Position numbers and translations under genes: made by a program. Of a stretch of 64,000 nucleotides of DNA, positions 18,254 through 27,511 are shown in pieces. This DNA is from Psychrobacter sp. JCM 18902 (GTDB taxonomy: Bacteria > Pseudomonadota > Gammaproteobacteria > Pseudomonadales > Moraxellaceae), in the NCBI RefSeq assembly GCF_904846615.1, contig NZ_CAJHBK010000001.1, positions 1,612,001-1,676,000 of the forward strand, in the 5' to 3' direction. Every line of letters begins with the position of its first letter. Positions within the stretch are counted from its first letter, which is position 1. The notes beneath the pieces are model-generated. The model saw only the letters and a program-made list of their open reading frames with translations. It was not told where the DNA came from and did no database searches.

Positions 18254-19327
18254 CTAAGCAATCACCAGCATCACATACAGTATCGAGCCAATAAACCATG
18301 TTGCATTCACAGCCATGCCAGAATACCATTTCCGCTTAACCACTTGGTTTTGATTAGCAAAGGCTGCTTGTCGCTCTGCGGTGACAGGCAAGATATTATA
18401 TGGGTTGTTTGTTCCATCCCACATGAGCCGTCGCTGCACTTCAGGGTGCGAGGCAGGATTGGCACTGGACTGGTATATATTACCTTCGGCAAGGTCTAAG
18501 TAGCTAACGATACAGCACCTAATCCAGTCAACAGGACGAAACTCATGAGTAGGATTCTTATAAGAAAACTCTTTGGAGGTTTGAGCGATATCAGCACAAG
18601 CAAATAATGACTGACTCATGTCCGTTGGGCACGCTTGAGCGTATTCTGTGTTTAAAGGCAGCCCTTCTGCGGGACGCTCCATGTAGGTGCGAATGAATGC
18701 CCATTGATCGTAGGGGTTGAGTCGCATGTCATCAAATTTAATTGAATGAATCATTTCATCTGTTGTTTTATCAATAATATGCAAGTTAAGAGACTCAAGA
18801 TTCGTACCTTCATTACCTCTGACAGAGGCAATAATATCTTTATAATTAAGAAGATGAAAAACAGGTTCTTGCTTGCGATTGTGCTCGTAGTAGCCAATCT
18901 GTTGTGTTTGTTTTAGTAACAGAATTTTATAATAGCGGGACTTTTTTGTTTTAAGTTGCTTAAGGGTGAGAAAAGGAGCGAAACCAAGTATCGATAATAA
19001 AATAATGAGCATTCCAATCGGAAATAAAGATAACAACTCAAACTCTTCAATCACAAAATATTTAACTGTTACTACAATGAAAATAAAAAAACTTTGCCCA
19101 AATAACCAAGCCGCCCCATACGATGCCAACAAGGATACATTTTGAATAGAATTAATAGAAGGATGAAACAGAAGATAGTCTGGGTTTATCTCATGTATAA
19201 TATTACTTAGTCTATTGATGCTGTAATCTTTCTCTATAAAACTATCAATTTCACCTTGATAAGGATTTCCAATAATCTTACCAATAGGAAGTATTTGTGG
19301 CACTGGTAGTATCATAATAGAACTCAA
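18254..19327 (-). CDS. DUF6708-like membrane protein, T6SS-associated
   Basis: 357 aa, not assignable to a known activity. Two hydrophobic segments in the first third (about 68-115, LFGQSFFIFIVVTVKYFVI and FPIGMLIILLSILGFAPFL) and one at the extreme C-terminus (WFIGSILYVMLVIA) enclose a soluble part. WAFIRTYMERPAEGLP resembles the WExIRxYMExGP motif I associate with DUF6708 proteins, which accompany T6SS effector/immunity genes. It lies 26 bases after the VasX-like effector gene and 50 bases before the Imm71/72-like gene on the same strand, which suggests an immunity or chaperone role. The family call is from memory and moderate. Confidence 0.65.
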   Translation of the reverse strand: MSSIMILPVPQILPIGKIIGNPYQGEIDSFIEKDYSINRLSNIIHEINPDYLLFHPSINSIQNVSLLASYGAAWLFGQSFFIFIVVTVKYFVIEEFELLSLFPIGMLIILLSILGFAPFLTLKQLKTKKSRYYKILLLKQTQQIGYYEHNRKQEPVFHLLNYKDIIASVRGNEGTNLESLNLHIIDKTTDEMIHSIKFDDMRLNPYDQWAFIRTYMERPAEGLPLNTEYAQACPTDMSQSLFACADIAQTSKEFSYKNPTHEFRPVDWIRCCIVSYLDLAEGNIYQSSANPASHPEVQRRLMWDGTNNPYNILPVTAERQAAFANQNQVVKRKWYSGMAVNATWFIGSILYVMLVIA

Positions 19328-19353
19328 CTTAAATATATTGTGTAGTCACTGGC

Positions 19354-21768
19354 TCAGTATTTGTTATTATCCATGTAAGCAAAGTCATACAATGGATAGA
19401 CAGGATTTTGAGTGACATCAGCAATATACTTAATGATCACTCTGCCCTTTTGAATGCTATCTGCACTATAGACGCTGTTTTTGATATAGATATCCTTGAC
19501 AGTGACCACAGTATTTTTATCTTTGTTTTCTATAACAACTTTACTGTGATCAAAATATGCGCCATTTCCAGTAGGTTGTAGTGAGCCATTGGCAGATGAT
19601 AAGGACATATTGAATAAATTGCTCAAAACCTTGCCATCTTTCGTAACTAGCTCAATAGAAATATGCAACTCACTACTGTCAATAAACTGACCCATTACGA
19701 CTTGGTTGTTAAATTTGATACCATGTATGCCAGCAACAGCACCTCCTAATATCCCATTTGTTCTATCTTGGTTTTTACTTAACGCACTTTTCGTAAAAAA
19801 TCCTGAACAGGCAGTGATAAAGCCGCTAATATCCTCTGCTAAGCTATTAAAATCGGGCTTTGACTGGAACGGATTTATTAAAGAGTAGTCTTGTGTGCGC
19901 ATGGCTTTATTACCGAACACGCTATTGTCTAGCCAATATTCTATCAATACGTTTCGTTTATCATCATACTTATAGGCTAGGCGCTGGAAAGTATAGCTTA
20001 GTGTCATGCCTATCATCATAATACCAAGTAGTGCCGCACCAGGAATAGCTGCCGCGCCACCAGTTGCAGCGTTTGCCACGCCATAACCATAAATCAATCC
20101 CGCCACTGCTGAAGCAGTTATTGATACACCTGCACCAACTGTATAACCTAAAGAAACTAAGTTTCCATCGTGGGCTTTACGATAACCATAAATAGCCAAG
20201 CTCCCCACCTCAAACGTCGCGCCGACCACTCCTATCAATCCTGCTCGGTAGACCAGCTTGTTTGCAAAGCTAGTCTTACCTAGTACGCTAGCTCCTGAAG
20301 CAGTCATATCCATACTTGCTGTTACTAGAGCCAAGCCACCACTTGCTACACCGAGTTGCTTTTCCGTTAACAATAGCTTATCGCCTACATACTCTAGTCT
20401 TGCAAGCTCTGGCATGCTTTCGAGAAGTGAATTTAATTGAAAAAAAGCAACCACACCAGACACTAAACCAGCACCAGCATTCATTCTTCTGTTATGCCAC
20501 TTCGTTGCATGAGCCGCTAACTCATCTACATTAAGCACAGCTAAATTAATAGGCTTTCCATTATGCAGTGGCCCAAGTGCACTAGCACCTTGCTTGCTTT
20601 GATTAACTTCTTTAACATGATGGAGTACATAGGTTTTAGCTTCAGCCTCTGTACCAAAAGTAGGTTGCTTAACCACTTTAAGACCTGAGAAATCTTCAAA
20701 AGTACTTTTAATACCAGCCTTTATTTTAGATGCTCTTTTATTGATGCCATTTTTAATAAATTTGGGCGAAACAAAATCTGCAGCCATATTTGCATAGGTC
20801 GTTATAGTCTCGACCCTCGCTGTCACACTCTCTCCAACAACGTAAAGACCATAATGATGAAAGATGCTCCTTTCTAAATCAATATGTAATTGTTTAGCTG
20901 CTTCTGGATTATTTTTATAAATCTTAAACAAGTTGTGACTAAGAGTATTTATAAGTATTGTTTTGTTGGCAATAGTACTTGTAATTCGATTAAATTTAGC
21001 AGTACTGGCTCTATCACTGACATAGCCAATACCTGCACCAGCTGCTTCAGAGCCTCTATCCTTCTTCTTAAAGTCATAGAGTTCGTTGACAAATTCTTTG
21101 TCTAAGCCACCAAGCGCCTTTATTAACCAACTTTCGTTTATTTTAAGACTACGATCTAGCTGAGGTAGTAATACTTTTTTAAACTCTTCGTTAGTGGTTT
21201 CATCACTCTTAGGCGGATTAGTCTCAAAAGCATCTAAGATACTTTGGGGAACACCAAGGTTACTATCATCAGTACCGCATCCTGCGATACAACGAGCAAT
21301 CATAGACTCAAAGCCTTTGGCAGTTTTTGCGTAATGAATCAGCTCAATATTAAAGTCATTCTCTAAAATGTATTTAAAATCCTCGCTACTGATAGCTTTA
21401 ATAAAAGCTTTATGAGCACTGACAATCTCGTCCTTAAGATCAATTATTTTTTTAGAAGTTTGTAAGTAATGCTGATAATTCGGCTCATCAATATGCTTAA
21501 ATATCAAGTCATCTGGACCAGTATCTGAGAATACTATATTAAGTGCTGTTCCTAGAACATCGTTATCCCTCCCGTTAAATAGGGCTTTCCCTTTAAATTC
21601 AGTTATTTTTATACTTGATTTTACAAGGTTTTTTATAATCAAAGCATTAATAAGTTTATGACTATAATCCCTATCTTCCGATATTTCACTGAGCTGGCTA
21701 ATTAAGTAATTCCGTTTCTCCGCGGCTGCCAACACCTCTCCTACGGGATCTGGTAGAGCGACCATCAT
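19354..21768 (-). CDS. VasX/BTH_I2691-type T6SS effector lacking its N-terminal domain
   Basis: Putative pore-forming toxin, 804 aa. The frame opens with MVALPDPVGEVLAAAEKRN, which resembles the segment that in VasX-like effectors follows the conserved N-terminal region of some 250 residues; here a stop lies five codons upstream of the first ATG, so that N-terminus is absent. The first half is helical and charged. Residues about 435-625 hold several long hydrophobic segments (AGLVSGVVAFF, GLALVTASM, VGAGVSITASAVAGLIYG, GAALLGIMMIGMTLSYTF), as expected of a membrane-inserting toxin. The C-terminus is a beta-rich tail of about 180 aa. No good ribosome site precedes ATG 21768. AT-rich codon use points to recent acquisition. 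A membrane immunity protein would be expected; the next gene fits. Confidence 0.7.
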   Translation of the reverse strand: MMVALPDPVGEVLAAAEKRNYLISQLSEISEDRDYSHKLINALIIKNLVKSSIKITEFKGKALFNGRDNDVLGTALNIVFSDTGPDDLIFKHIDEPNYQHYLQTSKKIIDLKDEIVSAHKAFIKAISSEDFKYILENDFNIELIHYAKTAKGFESMIARCIAGCGTDDSNLGVPQSILDAFETNPPKSDETTNEEFKKVLLPQLDRSLKINESWLIKALGGLDKEFVNELYDFKKKDRGSEAAGAGIGYVSDRASTAKFNRITSTIANKTILINTLSHNLFKIYKNNPEAAKQLHIDLERSIFHHYGLYVVGESVTARVETITTYANMAADFVSPKFIKNGINKRASKIKAGIKSTFEDFSGLKVVKQPTFGTEAEAKTYVLHHVKEVNQSKQGASALGPLHNGKPINLAVLNVDELAAHATKWHNRRMNAGAGLVSGVVAFFQLNSLLESMPELARLEYVGDKLLLTEKQLGVASGGLALVTASMDMTASGASVLGKTSFANKLVYRAGLIGVVGATFEVGSLAIYGYRKAHDGNLVSLGYTVGAGVSITASAVAGLIYGYGVANAATGGAAAIPGAALLGIMMIGMTLSYTFQRLAYKYDDKRNVLIEYWLDNSVFGNKAMRTQDYSLINPFQSKPDFNSLAEDISGFITACSGFFTKSALSKNQDRTNGILGGAVAGIHGIKFNNQVVMGQFIDSSELHISIELVTKDGKVLSNLFNMSLSSANGSLQPTGNGAYFDHSKVVIENKDKNTVVTVKDIYIKNSVYSADSIQKGRVIIKYIADVTQNPVYPLYDFAYMDNNKY

Positions 21769-21865
21769 GGGTTTGAATGATTTTTAAAAATTGGTAACTG
21801 TCTATCTAATGACCTATCATAATTTTCAATGCTGCCTTGATTTTTTTCTTATATCATGTGTTTTA

Positions 21866-22342
21866 TCAAAATTTTTTATTAAGTATTATCTTTTTATCGC
21901 ATGACCCCCCTTCTATTCCCTTAACTTCAGTATAAGTATCATAAATATCAATTTCGTAGCTGCAAAAACCTTTTTCTGAGATATTGAAAGCCTTTCCCTG
22001 ACTTTTGTACATGGGTTTTCCTTCAATATCCTCATCAGTAACATGCCAGCCAATATCAATATCAACTGGAAAATCTGCTAATAGAGCGTAGTTACTAATG
22101 TAATAGTAATCTTTTTCATCAACATCTAGAACCATACGTTCTGCTGATTCCATCTCATCTAAAGTAATCTCAGTATCACTAACTTTAACTTCATATTTAG
22201 AAGCATAAAGCATGTAACTTGTTTTATTATTTAAACTTACTTTGTTTGAAGAATTCATATCATTGCATGCGGAAAGGCTTACAGTGAAAAACGACATACT
22301 AAAAAATATTATGTATTCTTTTATAGGTCTATTTAAAAACAT
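21866..22342 (-). CDS. Small lipoprotein, candidate immunity protein for the Ntox44 effector
   Basis: 158 aa, no family recognised. The signal segment (EYIIFFSMSFFTVSLSAC) ends in lipobox L-S-A-C, so the mature protein is tethered in the periplasm. Two later cysteines (FCSYEID and GGSCDKK) could form a disulfide. It begins 22 bases after the predicted effector gene on the same strand, the usual place of a cognate immunity gene, and a periplasmic location would fit an effector acting in the periplasm. Its base composition is very AT-rich, like the effector. Confidence 0.7.
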   Translation of the reverse strand: MFLNRPIKEYIIFFSMSFFTVSLSACNDMNSSNKVSLNNKTSYMLYASKYEVKVSDTEITLDEMESAERMVLDVDEKDYYYISNYALLADFPVDIDIGWHVTDEDIEGKPMYKSQGKAFNISEKGFCSYEIDIYDTYTEVKGIEGGSCDKKIILNKKF

Positions 22343-22364
22343 ACTAATTCCATTTTATATTTAA

Positions 22365-23387
22365 CTATTGGTAGCAGACATGAATCTGTTTAGAGTAGGG
22401 TAAATCAGAAGATGGCGTAGAATCTAATATTTTCAATATTAAATATTCAGTGACATATGTTGCAGGATAAAAATTTTCAAACAAATCTATACCTATTTGC
22501 ATAGCTATAATATCGTCTTTCGTATCCGCTTTAAGCTCCATATCTTTTATGCTTTTGTCACCATTTTTGATCTTTATCACCTCATCAACTGCTTCCTTAC
22601 CGAATTGTTGTAGATATGAACCCGTTAGCAAAGTATTTGCATCAAACCCAACATACCTACCTACATAACCATAATGAATGTTTGACCAAACATCATAAAA
22701 ATAATCGTAGTTTTTATATTTATGAAAAAATGATTGCGATAGGTTTCTACTATTAGGTCTGAGCTTCTTTTCAACAGCTAGATATTTAAGCTCAGAATTA
22801 TCTCGAATCTTGGGCTTATGATCCCATGGTTTGCCAGGGGCAACTTGCATATACCAATTATAAAACCCCAAAGCTTTTCTTGCTGCTATTATAGATGATA
22901 GCTGAGACTTTATTTTTGCAGCCTCACTAGATCTAACGTTCTTCTGTATTTCCTTAACAATATATTCCGCTACTTGAATCGCACCATCAGGATATTTGCA
23001 GGTCTGGGCGTTCACTTTTCTTTTGGCTTCTCGATTATCTATAGTTACTTCAACTGTAGACCTAATACGAAGCTGATTAACATTACTATTTATTATCTGA
23101 GCTTTACTGCTACTTGAAGCATTTAAAGTACCCTCATCTACTTTTAACTCTCCAATAAATAGTCTATAACTTATAATTAGTTTATTCACATCTACCTCAC
23201 CGCTATCATACCTAAAATCTATTCTTTTAATTCCTTTATTACCTACTATGTCATTAGCACCTATTAATCCACTAATTGGATTTTTAGACAATATATCGTT
23301 ACTATTGATTTTTATTTCATATCTACAGCCCGTTACGAAAACACCACCTGAAATAGATAAATGAATATACCCTGTTTTCTTAGCCAT
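22365..23387 (-). CDS. T6SS effector with C-terminal polymorphic toxin type 44 (Ntox44-like) domain
   Basis: 340 aa. The C-terminal half matches the pattern of Ntox44: NWYMQVAPGKPWDHKP, then SNIHYGYVGRYVGFDANTLL, then KDDIIAMQIGIDLFE, corresponding to the family's WxxNxVRNGGPWDYK, NFxYGAxGxAxG and DDPxDQxxIxxGI stretches. The N-terminal 140 or so residues are beta-rich and unrecognised, perhaps a VgrG-binding part. The ATG lies inside the 3' end of vgrG (8-base overlap), so the pair is translationally coupled and the protein is probably carried on that VgrG spike. Biochemical activity of Ntox44 is not settled to my knowledge; a cell-wall target is plausible given the lipoprotein that follows. 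Confidence 0.78.
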   Translation of the reverse strand: MAKKTGYIHLSISGGVFVTGCRYEIKINSNDILSKNPISGLIGANDIVGNKGIKRIDFRYDSGEVDVNKLIISYRLFIGELKVDEGTLNASSSSKAQIINSNVNQLRIRSTVEVTIDNREAKRKVNAQTCKYPDGAIQVAEYIVKEIQKNVRSSEAAKIKSQLSSIIAARKALGFYNWYMQVAPGKPWDHKPKIRDNSELKYLAVEKKLRPNSRNLSQSFFHKYKNYDYFYDVWSNIHYGYVGRYVGFDANTLLTGSYLQQFGKEAVDEVIKIKNGDKSIKDMELKADTKDDIIAMQIGIDLFENFYPATYVTEYLILKILDSTPSSDLPYSKQIHVCYQ

Positions 23388-26250
23388 TATCTTGTCCCTC
23401 TACAACATGTATTTCGATATTTGCTGGTTCTTCGGTTATAAATTGCTCGGTGTAGCCTAGATTATCTGTCTTACCTGTTATCATTTCTTCAGTTGTATGG
23501 TTATAGGCGATATAGTCACGACTCCTAAGAATATTGCCTTGTTTATCTTCAGCCTTATATTTCAAATAGAACTTCTCACCCTCTATGATTCGAGATTGCC
23601 TTAAAGCAATTATTTTGGCAATACCCCCACCCCCACTTCCCCAATCCACCTTACTCGCCTTATAGCCCACTTGACTTGGCGTGATAAACGTCACATTGCC
23701 ACCCGATATCTCAATACCACTGCCCGCCGCTTTTAGGGTTAGCGTATCAGGCGCGATAATCTCAATACTATCTCGGCTATGGAGTCGCAATACTTGCTCG
23801 CTATCTAGACGCATCTCGTTCTGATGTGCTTGTATGGTCACATCGCCATGAGCGGCGGTATGAGTTTGGGCTTTATTGCTGTAGTAGTAAATATCACCTG
23901 CCACCAATTGATTCATCTGGGTTTGACTGTGATGATGGGTGTTGTCTGTCGCATGCGCATGAGTATTTTTAGTACTGGTATGTTGGCTGTGCTTTCCGCT
24001 TAGCATGGCGAGATGACGCTGGGAATCGATCAGCAGATGGGCTTGTTGCCATTGTCCTGCTTCGTTTAATGTCGCGTCATTGGTGTCTTTGCTAAATTGG
24101 GAAAATGGCGTTTGGGATTCTTCCTTGTTACTCTTATCTTTGCTTTTCTTATTATTAGTACTGCCCTCTAATCCCACTGGCTGATGAGTCTCGGCTAGCT
24201 GGCCGTAAGCTTGCTGGTGTTGGTCAGCATTTTGTAGTTTGCTGTGGCTGTCATGACTCATATGAGGATTTGATAAGGGATCTGATGCTTGGCTACTGAT
24301 ATGAATACCCGTACTACCTTGCACATTAGCGGCGGCTTGGGTCTCGATGCTAATACCTTGTCCACGGGCTTGCCCTCGGGTGTGGTCGGTATGCTGATAC
24401 AGATGTCCGATGGTTAAGCTAGACTGGAAGCTGCTGCTATAGACGTTAATTTGTGGACTATCAGGATAGGCGTCAAACACCAGCTGGTTATAGCCGTTAA
24501 TAAAGCTGTCTTTGGTCGCCTCGCCTGTTCGACTGCTATCGATACTTTGAGTCTTAATGCCATCTATGGGATAAGTATGGCTTTGATTGATAAACCAAGC
24601 GGGACTGGTGGCGTCAATAGTGTCGGTATCACTGACGATACTATTATGCTGAGCATCAGTATTGCCTTGGCCGTTATGGGTGCTGCCAATGATGATGGGA
24701 TGAGTAATGTCACCGCCGATGAAGTCGATCAGAACATGTTGCCCATGACGTAGCGGATGGGTCTGTCCCATGTGATCGGCGACGAGGTGGCTGGCGATGG
24801 GTATCCAGTGTGCGCTATCGTCACCTTCGCTTTGCCAGTGATATCTAATATGGGCACGGTGATTGCGGTCATGAGTGATAGCGCTGCTATCGGGGTCTAT
24901 GACACTGGCGCTCATCAGACCTGACAGACTCGGATGAGGTTGTCCAAGTGTAGCAAGCTGTTCACCATATGGGATGTGATAGTGGTGCGGAAACGGTAGG
25001 TAGCAAGCATTGATATGATGGACGTTGTCGTCATTGTCGTCATCATTATCATGGTCGGTATTTGGCTGTAAGGTAAAGGGATCAAAAGGTGCTACCCCCA
25101 ACCAATCTGCTGGAATATGATTATTAATATGCTGATGAATAGACACTAGACTGATCGGATCCGTTAAATAAGGATTACCATCGATATAGTGGCTACTTGG
25201 CAAACTCAGATGACGGATGTTACCGGTTAGGCTGCCTAGATTGGCACGCTGCTGTTTGTTCTGCTGGTAGCGGGTGGCAAGCTTATCGAGACTGTCATCA
25301 TCAAAACGGCTATGACTGTGTAAAAAGCGCTGATGCGTGCTGTTTGATGAGTCGATCGGTTGCTCGCTACTGCTACTGCCGGTATAGGTACTCATCAAGC
25401 GACTGTCATAACGATGTAGATCGCTTTGCTGAGTATGCTGAGCAATACGCGGACGAATGGCAGTAATGCGGTCTTGTCTATCAGCAAGGTTGGCAGGATT
25501 TTGACTGAGGATGCTTTGAATATCACTGACATCAGGACGCAATTCTTCTCCATCACTAGGTAGTAAGACTAGAGTGTGCTTGTCGATGTCATGACGGTAA
25601 TAGCCTGTGATGCCATAGAGATCAAGGTATTGGGTTAGATAAGCCAGATCGGTTTGGTTGTATTGGACGCTATGCTGTATATGATAGTTGCTGTCATCAC
25701 TAAGACGCTCGTCAATCTCCACGTTCATATCGTACGGGCTGATGATTTGGGTAATTAGCTCACTGAGACTGAGATGATGATGACGGCGGTTATGGCTGTT
25801 TAGGCGTAACTGACTCAAAGCAGGTTCGCAGATAATGCGATAGGCGGCCATGCCACTGTTACTACCGAGAGCAACGGCTTCGGTGATGATACCGTGACGG
25901 GTTTGGCTTGGCAGTAGCTTGTCGCCCGTATGCCAATGTATCGAGAGACTTTGCCCTAACCATTGCTTTATATCCAGTCCTGCTCGTGGATGCAGTAGAG
26001 TAATGCTAATACGATAGCCACAATAGAGGGCTAGTTGGCGCTCTTGATAAGACTGCGCTCGTTGGTCGTGATGATACGGGCTTGGATAAGCGTCAGGCGT
26101 TGGCATAAGAGCGGGCTTACTCCAAACGCTGTCGGGCAATGGCATCCCGAGTAAGCTTTCAACCAAGTCAGCCTGTTGAATGAGACTGGTGGCAATATCA
26201 GGATGGGCACTACTCAGTTGCACATGCCGCTTTGTTTGAGTCCATACCAT
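23380..26250 (-). CDS. vgrG: T6SS spike protein VgrG, first copy
   Basis: Trimeric tip of the T6SS tube, 956 aa. The N-terminal half is the gp27-like part (CGYRISITLLHPRA, YHIQHSVQYNQTDLAYLTQYLDLYGITGYY). The gp5-like OB fold is around 470-530 (HIRYHWQSEGDDSAHWIPIA and GQHVLIDFIGGDITHPIIIGS). A His/Gln/Ser-rich stretch of some 170 residues follows, then the DUF2345-type beta-helix (MRLDSEQVLRLHSRDSIEII, LKAAGSGIEISGG). The last 80 residues (from SKVDWGSGGG) form a specific tail, a likely adaptor for the effector gene overlapping its 3' end. The cysteine-poor, His-rich middle is unusual. Confidence 0.93.
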   Translation of the reverse strand: MVWTQTKRHVQLSSAHPDIATSLIQQADLVESLLGMPLPDSVWSKPALMPTPDAYPSPYHHDQRAQSYQERQLALYCGYRISITLLHPRAGLDIKQWLGQSLSIHWHTGDKLLPSQTRHGIITEAVALGSNSGMAAYRIICEPALSQLRLNSHNRRHHHLSLSELITQIISPYDMNVEIDERLSDDSNYHIQHSVQYNQTDLAYLTQYLDLYGITGYYRHDIDKHTLVLLPSDGEELRPDVSDIQSILSQNPANLADRQDRITAIRPRIAQHTQQSDLHRYDSRLMSTYTGSSSSEQPIDSSNSTHQRFLHSHSRFDDDSLDKLATRYQQNKQQRANLGSLTGNIRHLSLPSSHYIDGNPYLTDPISLVSIHQHINNHIPADWLGVAPFDPFTLQPNTDHDNDDDNDDNVHHINACYLPFPHHYHIPYGEQLATLGQPHPSLSGLMSASVIDPDSSAITHDRNHRAHIRYHWQSEGDDSAHWIPIASHLVADHMGQTHPLRHGQHVLIDFIGGDITHPIIIGSTHNGQGNTDAQHNSIVSDTDTIDATSPAWFINQSHTYPIDGIKTQSIDSSRTGEATKDSFINGYNQLVFDAYPDSPQINVYSSSFQSSLTIGHLYQHTDHTRGQARGQGISIETQAAANVQGSTGIHISSQASDPLSNPHMSHDSHSKLQNADQHQQAYGQLAETHQPVGLEGSTNNKKSKDKSNKEESQTPFSQFSKDTNDATLNEAGQWQQAHLLIDSQRHLAMLSGKHSQHTSTKNTHAHATDNTHHHSQTQMNQLVAGDIYYYSNKAQTHTAAHGDVTIQAHQNEMRLDSEQVLRLHSRDSIEIIAPDTLTLKAAGSGIEISGGNVTFITPSQVGYKASKVDWGSGGGGIAKIIALRQSRIIEGEKFYLKYKAEDKQGNILRSRDYIAYNHTTEEMITGKTDNLGYTEQFITEEPANIEIHVVEGQDNG

Positions 26251-26356
26251 GACAAGCCCTTCTCTATCAGTCCAAAGGTGGAAAGTTTAATATTGCAAGA
26301 TCACAAATAGTGTATAAATTGCCCGTTAACCAAGTATTCATTTGTCGTTGATTCAA

Positions 26357-27511
26357 TTAATAACCATCGTCAGATGAATCACGTTTGGGTTTGATTCCAA
26401 TCATGTCAGAGAGTATCGCTAACTGATCTTCGTTTTTGATGATATGAGTGAGCCATTGGTCGAGCGGCATATCAGCCCAATCAATCGCCCGACCGAGTAA
26501 AAACGTCACCGGGCTGTGCGGCTCATTGGTCGCAAAATAATCTTGAATTTGACCTAATAATTTAAGCGCTTGCTGACGATTGCTTTGATGATCACGGTTG
26601 CTAGGATTAAAACTGGTTGAGCCAATATTTTTTGTGCTAGTAGCTTGTCCACCATCCGAGATCGCACTGTTACTATCACCCATACTGTCCATAGTATCGG
26701 CTACGCTTTCTTGAGCGGAAACACTACTAGTGGTATCGGAATATTCTGGTATCAACGGTCGCAAATGCTGGGTCAGGGCAACCAATAAATCCGTGACTGG
26801 TGCGAAGACTGGCGCGTCCATGCCCATCAAATCATTTAGCTGATCAGTCAGCGCCTGCCACTGATCAGTAATTTTTTTGAGATTGCTCATCAGTGCCTGT
26901 TGCCAAGTCTCACTACTGGTTTTTATAGCGTGATTATAATCACTTAGTGTTAATTGGTTAGACGATTCGTTATCGGGGTTTTGCTGCCGCTGCTTGTCAT
27001 GATCACGCGCAGTTAGATAGTAGTTATAATTGTAACTTCCTGCTTTGCTATCAGCGAGCGATAGCTGTTTGATATCATCAGTGAGTGCCTTGACGAACCA
27101 TGAAAGCAGCCCTGCTCTGATATCCATGCTATCTTCCTCGCCATCTAGCGGCGGATACATAGTGAGCCAATACTCATCATTGAGTGCCTGTAGCAGACTT
27201 AACCCCTGACTAATACCTGCTAAATGGTCGGTATGACTCAACGCATCGACATACCAAAGTGCCAGCTTCATATCTTTACTAGTATGGCTGAGCAAATCGG
27301 CACATTGGTTTTTGACAAAATCCCAGTCAGCCACCTTTAGTTCAGTGACCCAATTGCCTTGTGCCAGTAATGGGTCATCTTCTTGACGAGCGGCCACAAT
27401 GGCATCAATACGTGGATCGAATATTAAGTCTTCACCGACCCCATGACGACTGCCTTCAATCGGCGCAATAAGAGCATCAATATTATTTACTAAAGAGTTA
27501 TCGTTACTCAT
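26357..27511 (-). CDS. tssA: T6SS baseplate/cap protein TssA
   Basis: TssA helps assemble the baseplate and caps the growing sheath. 384 aa with the ImpA-type N-terminal domain: GEDLIFDPRIDAIVAARQEDDP, WDFVKNQCADLLSHTSKDMKLALWYVDAL and LLQALNDEYWLTMYPPLDGEEDSMDIRAGLLSWF are typical. The C-terminal half includes a Ser/Thr/Asp-rich linker (about 260-310) and a short conserved region. The start overlaps the tssH stop (27511), so the two genes are coupled. Confidence 0.92.
   Translation of the reverse strand: MSNDNSLVNNIDALIAPIEGSRHGVGEDLIFDPRIDAIVAARQEDDPLLAQGNWVTELKVADWDFVKNQCADLLSHTSKDMKLALWYVDALSHTDHLAGISQGLSLLQALNDEYWLTMYPPLDGEEDSMDIRAGLLSWFVKALTDDIKQLSLADSKAGSYNYNYYLTARDHDKQRQQNPDNESSNQLTLSDYNHAIKTSSETWQQALMSNLKKITDQWQALTDQLNDLMGMDAPVFAPVTDLLVALTQHLRPLIPEYSDTTSSVSAQESVADTMDSMGDSNSAISDGGQATSTKNIGSTSFNPSNRDHQSNRQQALKLLGQIQDYFATNEPHSPVTFLLGRAIDWADMPLDQWLTHIIKNEDQLAILSDMIGIKPKRDSSDDGY

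Noticed and set aside
24451..25466. Open frames on the plus strand inside the first vgrG
   Set aside because: Antisense to conserved VgrG sequence, no ribosome sites, no recognisable protein.
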